From the NCBI GenBank assembly GCA_902794405.1, contig CADBHI010000005.1:1-62080 (forward strand): DNA of 62,080 bases, in the 5' to 3' direction. The stretch is from an uncultured Prevotellaceae bacterium (GTDB lineage Bacteria > Bacteroidota > Bacteroidia > Bacteroidales > Bacteroidaceae). The translations under genes and the position numbers were made by a program. Every line of letters starts with the position of its first letter. The stretch's first letter is position 1. Below, one piece after another: positions 44,610 through 52,659 of the stretch. A model generated the notes under the pieces. The model did not search any database, was not told where the DNA came from, and saw only the letters and a list, made by a program, of their open reading frames with translations.

Positions 44610-46334
44610 TTATGCTTTCTCAATCCAGGCAGCTACCTCGTCTACACTCGGTTTCTGCAAGTCAAGCTTATATTTCTTGACGATGTCGCCAATCTTCTGT
44701 TGCAGTCCCTGAGGCTTCTCGCCCTTGATATCTTGAATAAGGTAGAAGCCAGCCTTGCGGAGCACGTAGACCCAGTCCTCGGCAACACCGATGGCAGCCC
44801 ATTCCTGGATACTGCTCTGGGGGGCACGCTTCTCAGGCTTCATCTGCGGGAAGAAGAGCACCTCCTGGATAAAGGTCTTACCCGTCATCAGCATCACCAA
44901 ACGGTCAATGCCAATGCCAATACCTGAGGTAGGCGGCATGCCATACTGCAGAGCACGCAGGAAGTCCTGATCAATGATCATGGCTTCGTCGTCGCCCTTG
45001 TCGGCCAGTCGCATTTGCTCCTTGAAGCGCTCCTCCTGATCGATGGGATCGTTCAGCTCAGAGTAGGCGTTAGCCAGCTCCTTACCATTAACCATCAGCT
45101 CGAAACGTTCTGTAAGACCGGGCTTCGAACGGTGCATCTTGGTCAGCGGAGACATCTCCACAGGGTAGTCAGTAATAAAGGTGGGCTGGATGAAGGTGCC
45201 CTCGCAGAACTCGCCAAAGAGTTCGTCGATGAGTTTGCCTTTGCCCATGGTCTCATCAACCTCCATGCCCTTCGACAGGCAGAAGGTGCGGATCTCCTCT
45301 TCTGTCTTACCGTCGCAGTCGAATCCCGTCTTCTCCTTAATGGCATCGAGAATGGGCAAACGGCGGTAAGGTGCTTTGAAGGAAACGATATTGCCATCAA
45401 TCTCACGTTCCGGCTTTCCATTCACGGCAATACAAACTGTCTCCAAAAGCTTCTCCGTGAACGACATCATCCAGTTATAGTCCTTATACTGCACGTAAAG
45501 CTCCATACAGGTGAACTCTGGATTGTGGTTGCGGTCCATACCTTCGTTACGGAAGTTCTTGCCGATTTCGTAGACGCCCTCGAAACCACCCACGATGAGT
45601 CGTTTCAGATACAGCTCAGTGGCGATTCGCATATACATATCCTGATCAAGGGCATTGAAGTGGGTCATGAACGGACGAGCCGATGCACCGCCGGCAATCA
45701 TCTGCAGCGTAGGTGTCTCTACCTCAGTATAGCCAGCCTCGTCAAGCACCTTGCGGATGGTGCGAATCACTGTGGCGCGCTGCAGGAACGTGTCCTTCAC
45801 ACCGTCGTTGACCACCAGGTCGACATAACGCTGACGGTAACGCAGTTCAGGATCGTCGAACTTGTCGTAGGCCACGCCATCCTTGTACTTCACGATAGGC
45901 AGGGGTTTCAGACTCTTTGACAGCATCTTCAGTTCCTTGGCGTGAACGCTGATCTCGCCTGTCTGGGTACGGAATACAGTACCTTTAACGCCAATAAAGT
46001 CACCTATGTCCATCAGTTTCTTGAAGACCACATTATAAAGGTCTTTGTTCTCGTCTGGACAAATGTCATCCCGGGTAATGTATACCTGAATACGGCCTTT
46101 GGAGTCCTGAAGTTCAATAAATGAAGCCTTTCCCATCACACGGCGGCTCATCATACGACCAGCAATGGCAACCTCACGGGGGGCGGCATCGTCACTGAAC
46201 GAACTGATGATGTCTGTGGAAAAAGCGTTGGTGGTGTATTCTGCTGCGGGATAGGGATCGATACCCATATTTCGTAACTCGTCGAGCGACTGACGCCGCA
46301 GTATTTCTTGTTCACTAAGTTCTAAAATGTTCAT
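44610..46334 (-). CDS. lysS: Lysyl-tRNA synthetase, class II
   Basis: 574 residues from ATG 46334 (MNILELSEQEILRRQSLDELR); the frame to 46370 reaches the -7 element and is excluded. It charges tRNA-Lys. N-terminal OB-fold anticodon domain (about 55-170, EVAIAGRMMSRRVMGKASFIELQD), then the class II core with motif 2 around FRNEGMDRNHNPEFTCMELY and motif 3 GIGIGIDRLVMLMTG. About 75 residues follow motif 3, with PQGLQQKIGDIVKKYKLDLQ resembling a helix-hairpin-helix, a C-terminal extension seen in this phylum. Followed by gpsA. Confidence 0.96.
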   Translation of the reverse strand: MNILELSEQEILRRQSLDELRNMGIDPYPAAEYTTNAFSTDIISSFSDDAAPREVAIAGRMMSRRVMGKASFIELQDSKGRIQVYITRDDICPDENKDLYNVVFKKLMDIGDFIGVKGTVFRTQTGEISVHAKELKMLSKSLKPLPIVKYKDGVAYDKFDDPELRYRQRYVDLVVNDGVKDTFLQRATVIRTIRKVLDEAGYTEVETPTLQMIAGGASARPFMTHFNALDQDMYMRIATELYLKRLIVGGFEGVYEIGKNFRNEGMDRNHNPEFTCMELYVQYKDYNWMMSFTEKLLETVCIAVNGKPEREIDGNIVSFKAPYRRLPILDAIKEKTGFDCDGKTEEEIRTFCLSKGMEVDETMGKGKLIDELFGEFCEGTFIQPTFITDYPVEMSPLTKMHRSKPGLTERFELMVNGKELANAYSELNDPIDQEERFKEQMRLADKGDDEAMIIDQDFLRALQYGMPPTSGIGIGIDRLVMLMTGKTFIQEVLFFPQMKPEKRAPQSSIQEWAAIGVAEDWVYVLRKAGFYLIQDIKGEKPQGLQQKIGDIVKKYKLDLQKPSVDEVAAWIEKA

Positions 46335-46367
46335 TACTTTAACCGAATAAATGTACGTATTTGGGTG

Positions 46368-46375
46368 CAAAGTTA
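46368..46375 (-). promoter_or_regulatory. -7 promoter element of lysS
   Basis: TAACTTTG on the minus strand, 33 bp upstream of the ATG at 46334. Confidence 0.65.
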
Positions 46376-46434
46376 CGAAATATTCCCGAAATAACCTATT
46401 TTTGGGTAAATAATTGCAAAAAAACTTGCAAAAG

Positions 46435-46466
46435 TTTGCATGGTAAAGGAAAAATCTTTATATTTG
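46435..46466 (+). promoter_or_regulatory. Promoter of the ROK gene cluster
   Basis: TTTG (46435-46438), 20-bp spacer, TATATTTG (46459-46466), 35 bp before the first ROK ATG. No box of comparable quality was found before ROK2, ROK3 or menI, so the transcript may continue. Confidence 0.72.
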
Positions 46467-46501
46467 TGGCTCAATAATTGAGTAACCAGTAAGATAGTAC
46501 A

Positions 46502-47488
46502 ATGAATCAAACAAAGGTAAAGAAAAAAGTTGTCGGAGTGGACATCAGTTCTGAAGAAACGTCCTACGCCATCGTTGATGTCCGTGGAAACATCCTTGCG
46601 AAAGACAGTTTCCCGACGCCAGATTATCCTGAGATCAACAGTTTCGTAACTGCATTGTGTGAACACATTATTGGTTTTGTAGAGCTCAACGGAGGCTATG
46701 AAACCATCCGCTCTATTGGCGTCAGTGCCTCAAGCGCCAATTTCCTGACAGGATGTATTGTCAATTCTCCCAACATGCCATGGAAGGGGGTTATTCCCTT
46801 GGCTGCTATGATGCGCGACCAGTTAGGTCTGGCTGTTGCCGTAGCCAACAATTCCCATGTCGTGGGTCTTGGCGAGCAGGCCTTCGGTTCGGCTCACGGT
46901 ATGCGTGATTTCATTGCCGTGACTATTGGCTCCGGATTAGGCAGCTGCATCTTCTCTGATGGTGAACCGAACCTTGGTTACGACGGTCATGCTGGTGAGA
47001 TTGGCCATACCTGTGTGGATCTTAACGGCCGTGTCTGCGGTTGTGGCAAAAAAGGCTGCTTAGAGGCTTATACGGCAACGAAAGGTATCATTCGCACAGC
47101 CAACGAAGTATTGTCAGGGAGCAACGAGCCTTCTTTGATGCGTGACATTGAGAAATTAACTCCGAAGAATATCTTCGAGTGCTGTGAGAAAGGCGACAAG
47201 CTGGCCATAGAGGTCTATCGCCGCACAGGCGAAATTCTTGGACTCGGCTTAGCCAACTATGCTTCACTGGTCAATCCTGAGGCCATTATCTTTACTGGCG
47301 GTATAGCTCGTGCAGGACACTGGTTGCTGGAGCCGGCTCAGAAGTCGTTTGAGAAGCATGTATTCCATAATATACAAGGTAAGGTAAAATTCCTCACCTC
47401 TGAGTTGGAGGAGAGCGAACGTTCTGTACTCGGTGCCAGCGTGTTGGCATGGAAGGTTAAGGAGTATTCATTGTTTAAGGAGGACTAA
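46502..47488 (+). CDS. ROK-family protein 1, catalytic Asp replaced by Asn
   Basis: 328 residues, the usual ROK size. The zinc motif is intact (GEIGHTCV...CGCGKKGCLEAY, about 161-188), and so are the ATP loop VTIGSGLGSCIF and the C-terminal FTGGIARAG. However, the residue that acts as catalytic base in ROK sugar kinases (Asp of the NDA(N/H) motif) is Asn117 here (ANNSH, codon AAT at 46850-46852), while ROK2 and ROK3 keep Asp. The N-terminal phosphate loop also reads VDISSEET instead of DIGGT. It may be a sugar sensor or inactive subunit. No DNA-binding helix-turn-helix is present, so it is not a classical ROK repressor. First of three tandem paralogs. Confidence 0.85.
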   Translation: MNQTKVKKKVVGVDISSEETSYAIVDVRGNILAKDSFPTPDYPEINSFVTALCEHIIGFVELNGGYETIRSIGVSASSANFLTGCIVNSPNMPWKGVIPLAAMMRDQLGLAVAVANNSHVVGLGEQAFGSAHGMRDFIAVTIGSGLGSCIFSDGEPNLGYDGHAGEIGHTCVDLNGRVCGCGKKGCLEAYTATKGIIRTANEVLSGSNEPSLMRDIEKLTPKNIFECCEKGDKLAIEVYRRTGEILGLGLANYASLVNPEAIIFTGGIARAGHWLLEPAQKSFEKHVFHNIQGKVKFLTSELEESERSVLGASVLAWKVKEYSLFKED

Positions 47489-47526
47489 CCAAAAGGCGGA
47501 GAACGCCAGTTTTTCGTAAAAGACCA

Positions 47527-48513
47527 ATGAACGAAGTAGATCACATTAAAACGCGTGTTGTAGGAATTGACATTCGCGAGAACCGAACCACTTATGCCGT
47601 GGTAAGCGTCCGTGGTGAAATCATCGCACAAGACCATTTCCGTACAAGCGACTATTCAGAAATATCCGAATATGTGAGCGCTCTTGCCGAGAATGTATTG
47701 TCGCTCGTTGAAGAGAACGGTGGTTACGAAACTGTCCGCTCGGTGGGCATCAGTGCGCCGAGTGCTAACTACCTTACAGGCTGTATTGAGAACGCCGCCA
47801 ACCTGAAGTGGAAGGGTGTCATACCACTGGCAGCCATGCTGCAGGACCAGTTAGGACTGGCCGTTGCTGTTGCCAACGATGCTCATATCACGGCCTTGGG
47901 TGAGAAAGCCTATGGCTCGGCCCATGGCATGAAGGACTTTATCATAGTCAGCATCAGTCACGGTGGCTTGGGCAGTTGTATATTTACCAACGGACTGCCT
48001 CATCTGGGGTTCAATGGTTTTGCCGGAGAGGTTGGCCACACCTGTGTCGAGGTAGACGGCCGCCAGTGCGGCTGCGGCCGTAGGGGTTGTCTGGAGACCT
48101 ATGTTTCAGACCGTGGCCTGGTAAAGACAGCCGAAGAGGAGATTGCCAAGAGTAAGGAGCCAACGTTGATGAGTGAGCTTGACGAGCTGAACATCAATAC
48201 CATTGTTGACTGTTGCGAAATAGGCGACCGCATGGCTATTGAAACCTTCAGACGTGTTGGTTCCATGCTGGGTGTAGGACTGGCCAACTACGCGTCGGTG
48301 ATAAATCCTGAAGCTATTATCCTGACAGGCGACATGATGGCTGCAGGCAAATGGTTGCTCAAGCCGATGCGTCAGGCTTTCGATGAGCATGTGTACCGCA
48401 ACATTCGTGGTAAGGTACGCATCCTGGTCTCCATTCTGAAAGAAGGAGAACGCGATGTGTTAGGTGCCAGCGCACTGGCATGGGATGTAAAAGAATATTC
48501 ATTGTTTAAATAA
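47527..48513 (+). CDS. ROK-family protein 2, altered nucleotide-binding loops
   Basis: 328 residues, 38 bp after ROK1. Catalytic Asp118 is kept (VANDAHITALGE), and so is the zinc motif (GEVGHTCV...CGCGRRGCLETY). The central ATP loop is changed and one residue longer (VSISHGGLGSCIF instead of a GxGxG-type loop), and the C-terminal glycine pair is broken (LTGDMMAAG where relatives have TGGI). The first loop reads IDIRENRT instead of DIGGT. ATP use is therefore doubtful while sugar binding could persist. Very similar overall to its two neighbours, suggesting local duplication. Confidence 0.85.
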   Translation: MNEVDHIKTRVVGIDIRENRTTYAVVSVRGEIIAQDHFRTSDYSEISEYVSALAENVLSLVEENGGYETVRSVGISAPSANYLTGCIENAANLKWKGVIPLAAMLQDQLGLAVAVANDAHITALGEKAYGSAHGMKDFIIVSISHGGLGSCIFTNGLPHLGFNGFAGEVGHTCVEVDGRQCGCGRRGCLETYVSDRGLVKTAEEEIAKSKEPTLMSELDELNINTIVDCCEIGDRMAIETFRRVGSMLGVGLANYASVINPEAIILTGDMMAAGKWLLKPMRQAFDEHVYRNIRGKVRILVSILKEGERDVLGASALAWDVKEYSLFK

Positions 48514-48529
48514 TAAAGACTCAACTGAC

Positions 48530-49510
48530 ATGGAAGAGATTAACATTAAGACAAAGGTAGTTGGTGTAGACATCAGTAATGAACGTACAACCTACGCTAT
48601 CGTGGATATCCGAGGTAATATTCAGGCGGAAGAGTCGTTTGACACATCGCTCTATCCCGATGTTAACGACTTCGTAGCAGCCCTTAGTGAAAAGATTGTC
48701 ATGCTTGTCGAAGCTAACGGAGGCTACGAAACCATACGTTCCATTGGAGTCAGTGCCCCCAGTGCCAGTTCCATTTCCGGTTACATCGAGAATGCGGCCA
48801 ATCTTCCATGGAAGGGTATGATTCCCCTGGCAGTCATGCTGCGTGAACGTATCGGGCTGGCAGTCGGCATGAGTAACGATGCCCATGTATCGGCATTGGG
48901 TGAATATACGTTCGGAAGTGCCCATGGCATGAAGGACTTCATCATTGTCAGTCTGGGTGTGGGCATAGGCAGCTGCTTCTTTTCCGACGGTAAGGAGCAT
49001 GTAGGCAAACACGGCTTTGGCGGCGAGTTCGGCCATACTTGTGTGGCTGACAAGGGGCGCCCATGTGGCTGCGGTCATCAAGGGTGTCTGGAAACCTATG
49101 TGGGTGCAAAGGGTATTGTTATGACGGCAAAGGAGCTGATGGATGCTTCCGACGAGCCCTCGCTCATGCGGTCGTTGGAAAAGCTCTCGCCCCGTACCAT
49201 TGCCGAATGCTGTGATAAGGGTGACGCCCTGGCTATAGAGGTGTATCGCCGCACAGGTTATATGCTGGGCATTGGCCTGGCCAACTATGCCTCCATCGTC
49301 GATCCCGAGGCTATCATCTTGACGGGTGGCATCTCCCATGCCGGAAAATGGTTGTTAGAGCCTGCCCGTGCATCGTTCGAGGAGCATGTGTTTGGAAACT
49401 TGAAAGGTAAGGTAAAGGTCTTGGCATCCAGACTTGATGACCGTGAGCGTGATGTTTTGGGTGCCAGTGCACTGGCATGGAGCGTACCCGAATATTCACT
49501 ATTTAAGTGA
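48530..49510 (+). CDS. ROK-family sugar kinase-like protein 3
   Basis: 326 residues, 16 bp after ROK2. It is the most complete of the three: Asp117 in SNDAHVSALGE, VSLGVGIGSCFF, the zinc motif GEFGHTCV...CGCGHQGCLETY and LTGGISHAG. Only the first loop (VDISNERT) departs from the usual DIGGT. If any of the three is an active hexose or N-acetylhexosamine kinase, this is the best candidate. Its stop codon lies in the first unit of a heptamer array that fills the gap to menI. Confidence 0.87.
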   Translation: MEEINIKTKVVGVDISNERTTYAIVDIRGNIQAEESFDTSLYPDVNDFVAALSEKIVMLVEANGGYETIRSIGVSAPSASSISGYIENAANLPWKGMIPLAVMLRERIGLAVGMSNDAHVSALGEYTFGSAHGMKDFIIVSLGVGIGSCFFSDGKEHVGKHGFGGEFGHTCVADKGRPCGCGHQGCLETYVGAKGIVMTAKELMDASDEPSLMRSLEKLSPRTIAECCDKGDALAIEVYRRTGYMLGIGLANYASIVDPEAIILTGGISHAGKWLLEPARASFEEHVFGNLKGKVKVLASRLDDRERDVLGASALAWSVPEYSLFK

Positions 49511-49562
49511 AGAGTGAAAAGTGAAGAGTGAAGAATCGGCTAACGCCGGTGAAAAGTGAAGA
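49507..49562 (+). repeat. Heptamer array filling the ROK3-menI gap
   Basis: Four units (GTGAAGA or GTGAAAA) at 49507-49534, a 14-base interruption, then two more units to 49562. The whole is 56 bp, an exact multiple of 7. The first unit contains the ROK3 stop codon and the last unit abuts the menI ATG at 49563. Confidence 0.75.
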
Positions 49563-49976
49563 ATGAACGTAGATAGAATCAACGAGATAATTAACGCTAA
49601 GCCCAATTTGAGTACCGCCCTCGGCATGGAGTTCATCTCCACAGCCGAGGACGATACGTGTTTAGCCCGTATGAAGGTCGACGAGCGTAACCGTCAGCCT
49701 TTCGGGTTCCTTAGCGGTGGCGCTTCACTGGCTTTGGCCGAGAATGTGGCGGGTGTAGGCTCGTCGGCACTCTGCCCCGGTTGTGCCTGTGTGGGCATCG
49801 AAGTCAGTGGCAGCCATGTCAAGGCAGTGATTGAAGGCGACACCGTCACGGCCTATGCCCGTCTCATCAGTAAAGGCAACACGCTTCATGTGTGGCATGT
49901 AGACATTAAGGACACGGCTGATGATTTGATTTCCAGCGTCCGTGTTACCAATTATATTATTAAAGCGCAGAAATAA
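49563..49976 (+). CDS. menI: Hotdog-fold thioesterase, probable 1,4-dihydroxy-2-naphthoyl-CoA hydrolase
   Basis: 137 residues. A single hotdog domain of the PaaI/YdiI type: RQPFGFLSGGASLALAENVAG contains the glycine-rich helix start and the catalytic Glu, and GIEVSGSHVKAVIEGDTVTAYA forms the central strands. In YdiI-like enzymes this releases DHNA from its CoA ester in menaquinone synthesis. The call leans on the next two genes, menF and menD; other acyl-CoA thioesters are possible. The stop overlaps the menF ATG (TAATG). Confidence 0.8.
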   Translation: MNVDRINEIINAKPNLSTALGMEFISTAEDDTCLARMKVDERNRQPFGFLSGGASLALAENVAGVGSSALCPGCACVGIEVSGSHVKAVIEGDTVTAYARLISKGNTLHVWHVDIKDTADDLISSVRVTNYIIKAQK

Positions 49977-51037
49977 TGAGGCTTTCAGCACAGGAATCCA
50001 CCGCTTTTGCCTTCTATCGCTTTCCTCACGACAAACAATATATAAAGGTGGAAGGAGCAACACAGGAGTTGTTTTCTTGTGCACAGCTCAACGATGTGTC
50101 GGGCTTTGTAGTGGCTCCGTTCGAGGTGAAACAAGAGCAACCTGTCATCGTCATACGTCCTGAACAGGTAACTGTACTCCCCTGCCCTACCGACACCTCC
50201 CTGCCGGCTTATTCATTGCCGACAGCCAGTCCTGTGACATCAGCCTACCACATCGACTTTTCCAGTTTTCACGCCCAGCTCTTGCAAGGAACATTCCGAA
50301 AAATCGTGCTGGCACGCTGTGCCGATGAGACGGCGAAACTTGGAGGAACAGACCCCAAGGAGTTATTCCTGCGTGCCTGTCTGCTCTATCCCCGAATGTT
50401 CATTGCACTCGTCCACGCCCCACAGTGTGGAACGTGGCTGACGGCAACGCCTGAAATCCTGCTCGAAGGCCACGGCCATGACTGGCGTACCATTGCATTG
50501 GCAGGTACCATCCGTCTGGAGGAAGACCAGCTGGGCGGCGAGGGCGAAGCCATTACCTGGAGCACAAAGAACATTGAGGAACAGCGTATAGTAGCAACCT
50601 ATATTGCCGAGTGCCTGGAACAATTTGCCACCGACTTCCGTGAAGAAGGGCCGCGTACTGTCCGCGCCGCCAATCTAGTGCATCTGCGTAGTGACTTTAC
50701 GTTTACTCTGCCCTCCAACAATTGTATTGGAAGTTTAATCCAGACACTACATCCTACACCGGCTGTCTGTGGACTTCCCAAGCACGAAGCTTTCCAGTTT
50801 ATTGTCAACAATGAGCATACGCCACGCCGCTATTATAGTGGCTTCATGGGTCCCCTTAACATGGAAGGTGCCACCCATCTGTATGTGTCCTTACGCTGCA
50901 TGAATATCGAAGGAGCCTGCTACCATCTGTATGCTGGTGGCGGACTGCTGAAAGACAGTACCGAGGAACAGGAATGGCAGGAGACAGAAGCAAAACTTGA
51001 AACCATGAGAAGATGTATAGCAATAAGCAGAACGTAA
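49976..51037 (+). CDS. menF: Isochorismate synthase
   Basis: 353 residues. Chorismate-binding enzyme: FRKIVLARCADET, WLTATPEILLEGHG, ALAGTIRLEED, STKNIEEQRIVATYI, HLRSDFTFTLP, LHPTPAVCGLPKHEA and YYSGFMGPLN are the expected active-site blocks. It is shorter than E. coli MenF because the N-terminal region is reduced. It turns chorismate into isochorismate, the MenD substrate. It overlaps menI by 1 bp and menD by 25 bp. Confidence 0.93.
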   Translation: MRLSAQESTAFAFYRFPHDKQYIKVEGATQELFSCAQLNDVSGFVVAPFEVKQEQPVIVIRPEQVTVLPCPTDTSLPAYSLPTASPVTSAYHIDFSSFHAQLLQGTFRKIVLARCADETAKLGGTDPKELFLRACLLYPRMFIALVHAPQCGTWLTATPEILLEGHGHDWRTIALAGTIRLEEDQLGGEGEAITWSTKNIEEQRIVATYIAECLEQFATDFREEGPRTVRAANLVHLRSDFTFTLPSNNCIGSLIQTLHPTPAVCGLPKHEAFQFIVNNEHTPRRYYSGFMGPLNMEGATHLYVSLRCMNIEGACYHLYAGGGLLKDSTEEQEWQETEAKLETMRRCIAISRT

Positions 51038-52659
51038 ATATTCTTACAGCACTACTCATCAGTCATGGCGTCCGCCATGCCATCGTCTGTCCCGGCAGCC
51101 GTAATGCTCCCATTGTCCATAACCTCAACGAGTGTCCGGATATCCAATGCTATCCAGTGACCGACGAACGGTCAGCAGGCTTCTATGCGTTGGGAATGGC
51201 TCAGGCCCTAAATGCCCCCGTAGCTGTATGTGTCACCAGCGGAACGGCCCTACTGAATCTTATGCCTGCTGTGGCTGAAGCATACTATCAGCATCAGCCG
51301 CTCATTGTCATCAGTGCTGACCGCCCACAGGAATGGATTGACCAGCTCGACGGTCAGACGTTGCCGCAGCCTGGTGCCTTAGGCCGTTTCGTGCGTAAGA
51401 CCGTTTCCTTACCTGAAAACGATGCTTGGTATTGCCGCCGTCTTGTGAACGAAGCACTATTGGTTGCGATGGCTGATGATGCCTGCCCCGTCCACATCAA
51501 TGTGCCCATCACAGAGCCGCTATTCACTTTTGACGTTCCACAGTTACCCGCCGTACGACAGTTAGTAAGGACATCGCCTACCCGCAACTACGACTGTCTA
51601 CATACGGAGTTCGTCGAAGGTCTGATAGCCGCCCGCCGCCCAATGATCGTCTTTGGCCAGACCAATCCCAACGATTTCGAAGGCATTGACGTTGACTTCC
51701 TGTTCAGTCACGTTATCGTGCTACATGAGTCGCTTTCTAACTTTCCCCATGTAAGCCATTTCGACGAAGTGCTCTACCACGGACAGATAGAACCGCCCGA
51801 CTTCATCATTCATGTCGGCGACACTACCGTCAGCAAGCGCCTACGACACTTCCTACGCAGTGCCAAGGATGCTGTGACGTGGCGAATCAGTCAGTCAGGC
51901 GCTGTGGAGGACACGTTCCAGAACCTGCGTGGCATCATTGTCGGCGATCCGGAATCTGTGCTTCAGTCTCTTGACCATAAAATCTGCCATAATCGTCTTA
52001 ACGGATTGGAGTACCGCCGCCAGTGGCTTACCGCCTTGACACAGGCCTCCCAACTTGCCGACGACTATCAGCCTGCCTACTCACAGATGGCTGCCGTTAA
52101 GTATTTCGAGGAAAGACTATCCACCATCTACCATCCACTATCCACCATCCACTACGCTAACAGCACTGCCATCCGCTTGGCCAACATCTACGCCCGCCAC
52201 CACGTATGGTGCAATCGGGGTGTTAATGGCATTGAGGGATCTTTGTCTACTGCCGCCGGCTTCTCCGTCGTCTCTGACGAAACGGTCTTCTGCGTCATCG
52301 GCGACCTCAGTTTCTTCTACGATCAAAATGCACTATGGAACCAGAACCTTAGGGGTAATTTCCGTATTTTCCTGCTGAACAATGGTCGTGGCGGCATCTT
52401 CAACCTCCTGCCCGGACTTGACAAGAGTCCGGCTCGAGATCCATACGTAGCAGCCCAGCATCACACCTCTGCCGAGGGCATCTGCCACCAGAACAATGTC
52501 ACTTACCTGAAGGCTACGAATATGGAGGAACTGCAACAGGGCATCGACACCTTATTATATATAGAGAGCGACCGTCCTGTTCTCCTCGAAGTCATTACCG
52601 ATACCACCAAAGACGAGCGGACGTTTAGGGATTACTATGAAAGCCAAAAGCAGGGATGA
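51013..52659 (+). CDS. menD: SEPHCHC synthase MenD
   Basis: 548 residues. Thiamine-diphosphate enzyme that joins isochorismate and 2-oxoglutarate. Start block NILTALLISHGVRHAIVCPGSRNAP, then VTDERSAGFYALGMA, CVTSGTALLNLMPAVAEA, and the ThDP motif CVIGDLSFFYDQNALWN. A heptamer array (52116-52157) is translated as LSTIYHPLSTIHYA in the middle, just before NSTAIRLAN, without loss of the flanking blocks. Other men genes (menB, C, E) are not in the window. Its end overlaps the RAYT start by 23 bp. Confidence 0.95.
   Translation: MYSNKQNVNILTALLISHGVRHAIVCPGSRNAPIVHNLNECPDIQCYPVTDERSAGFYALGMAQALNAPVAVCVTSGTALLNLMPAVAEAYYQHQPLIVISADRPQEWIDQLDGQTLPQPGALGRFVRKTVSLPENDAWYCRRLVNEALLVAMADDACPVHINVPITEPLFTFDVPQLPAVRQLVRTSPTRNYDCLHTEFVEGLIAARRPMIVFGQTNPNDFEGIDVDFLFSHVIVLHESLSNFPHVSHFDEVLYHGQIEPPDFIIHVGDTTVSKRLRHFLRSAKDAVTWRISQSGAVEDTFQNLRGIIVGDPESVLQSLDHKICHNRLNGLEYRRQWLTALTQASQLADDYQPAYSQMAAVKYFEERLSTIYHPLSTIHYANSTAIRLANIYARHHVWCNRGVNGIEGSLSTAAGFSVVSDETVFCVIGDLSFFYDQNALWNQNLRGNFRIFLLNNGRGGIFNLLPGLDKSPARDPYVAAQHHTSAEGICHQNNVTYLKATNMEELQQGIDTLLYIESDRPVLLEVITDTTKDERTFRDYYESQKQG
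52116..52157 (+). repeat. Heptamer array inside menD
   Basis: Six 7-bp units: ACTATCC, ACCATCT, ACCATCC, ACTATCC, ACCATCC, ACTACGC. Same unit type as in the GSCFA gene. Confidence 0.7.

Noticed and set aside
46502-49510. ROK-type transcriptional repressors
   Set aside because: None of the three has an N-terminal helix-turn-helix domain; the lengths are those of the kinase domain alone.
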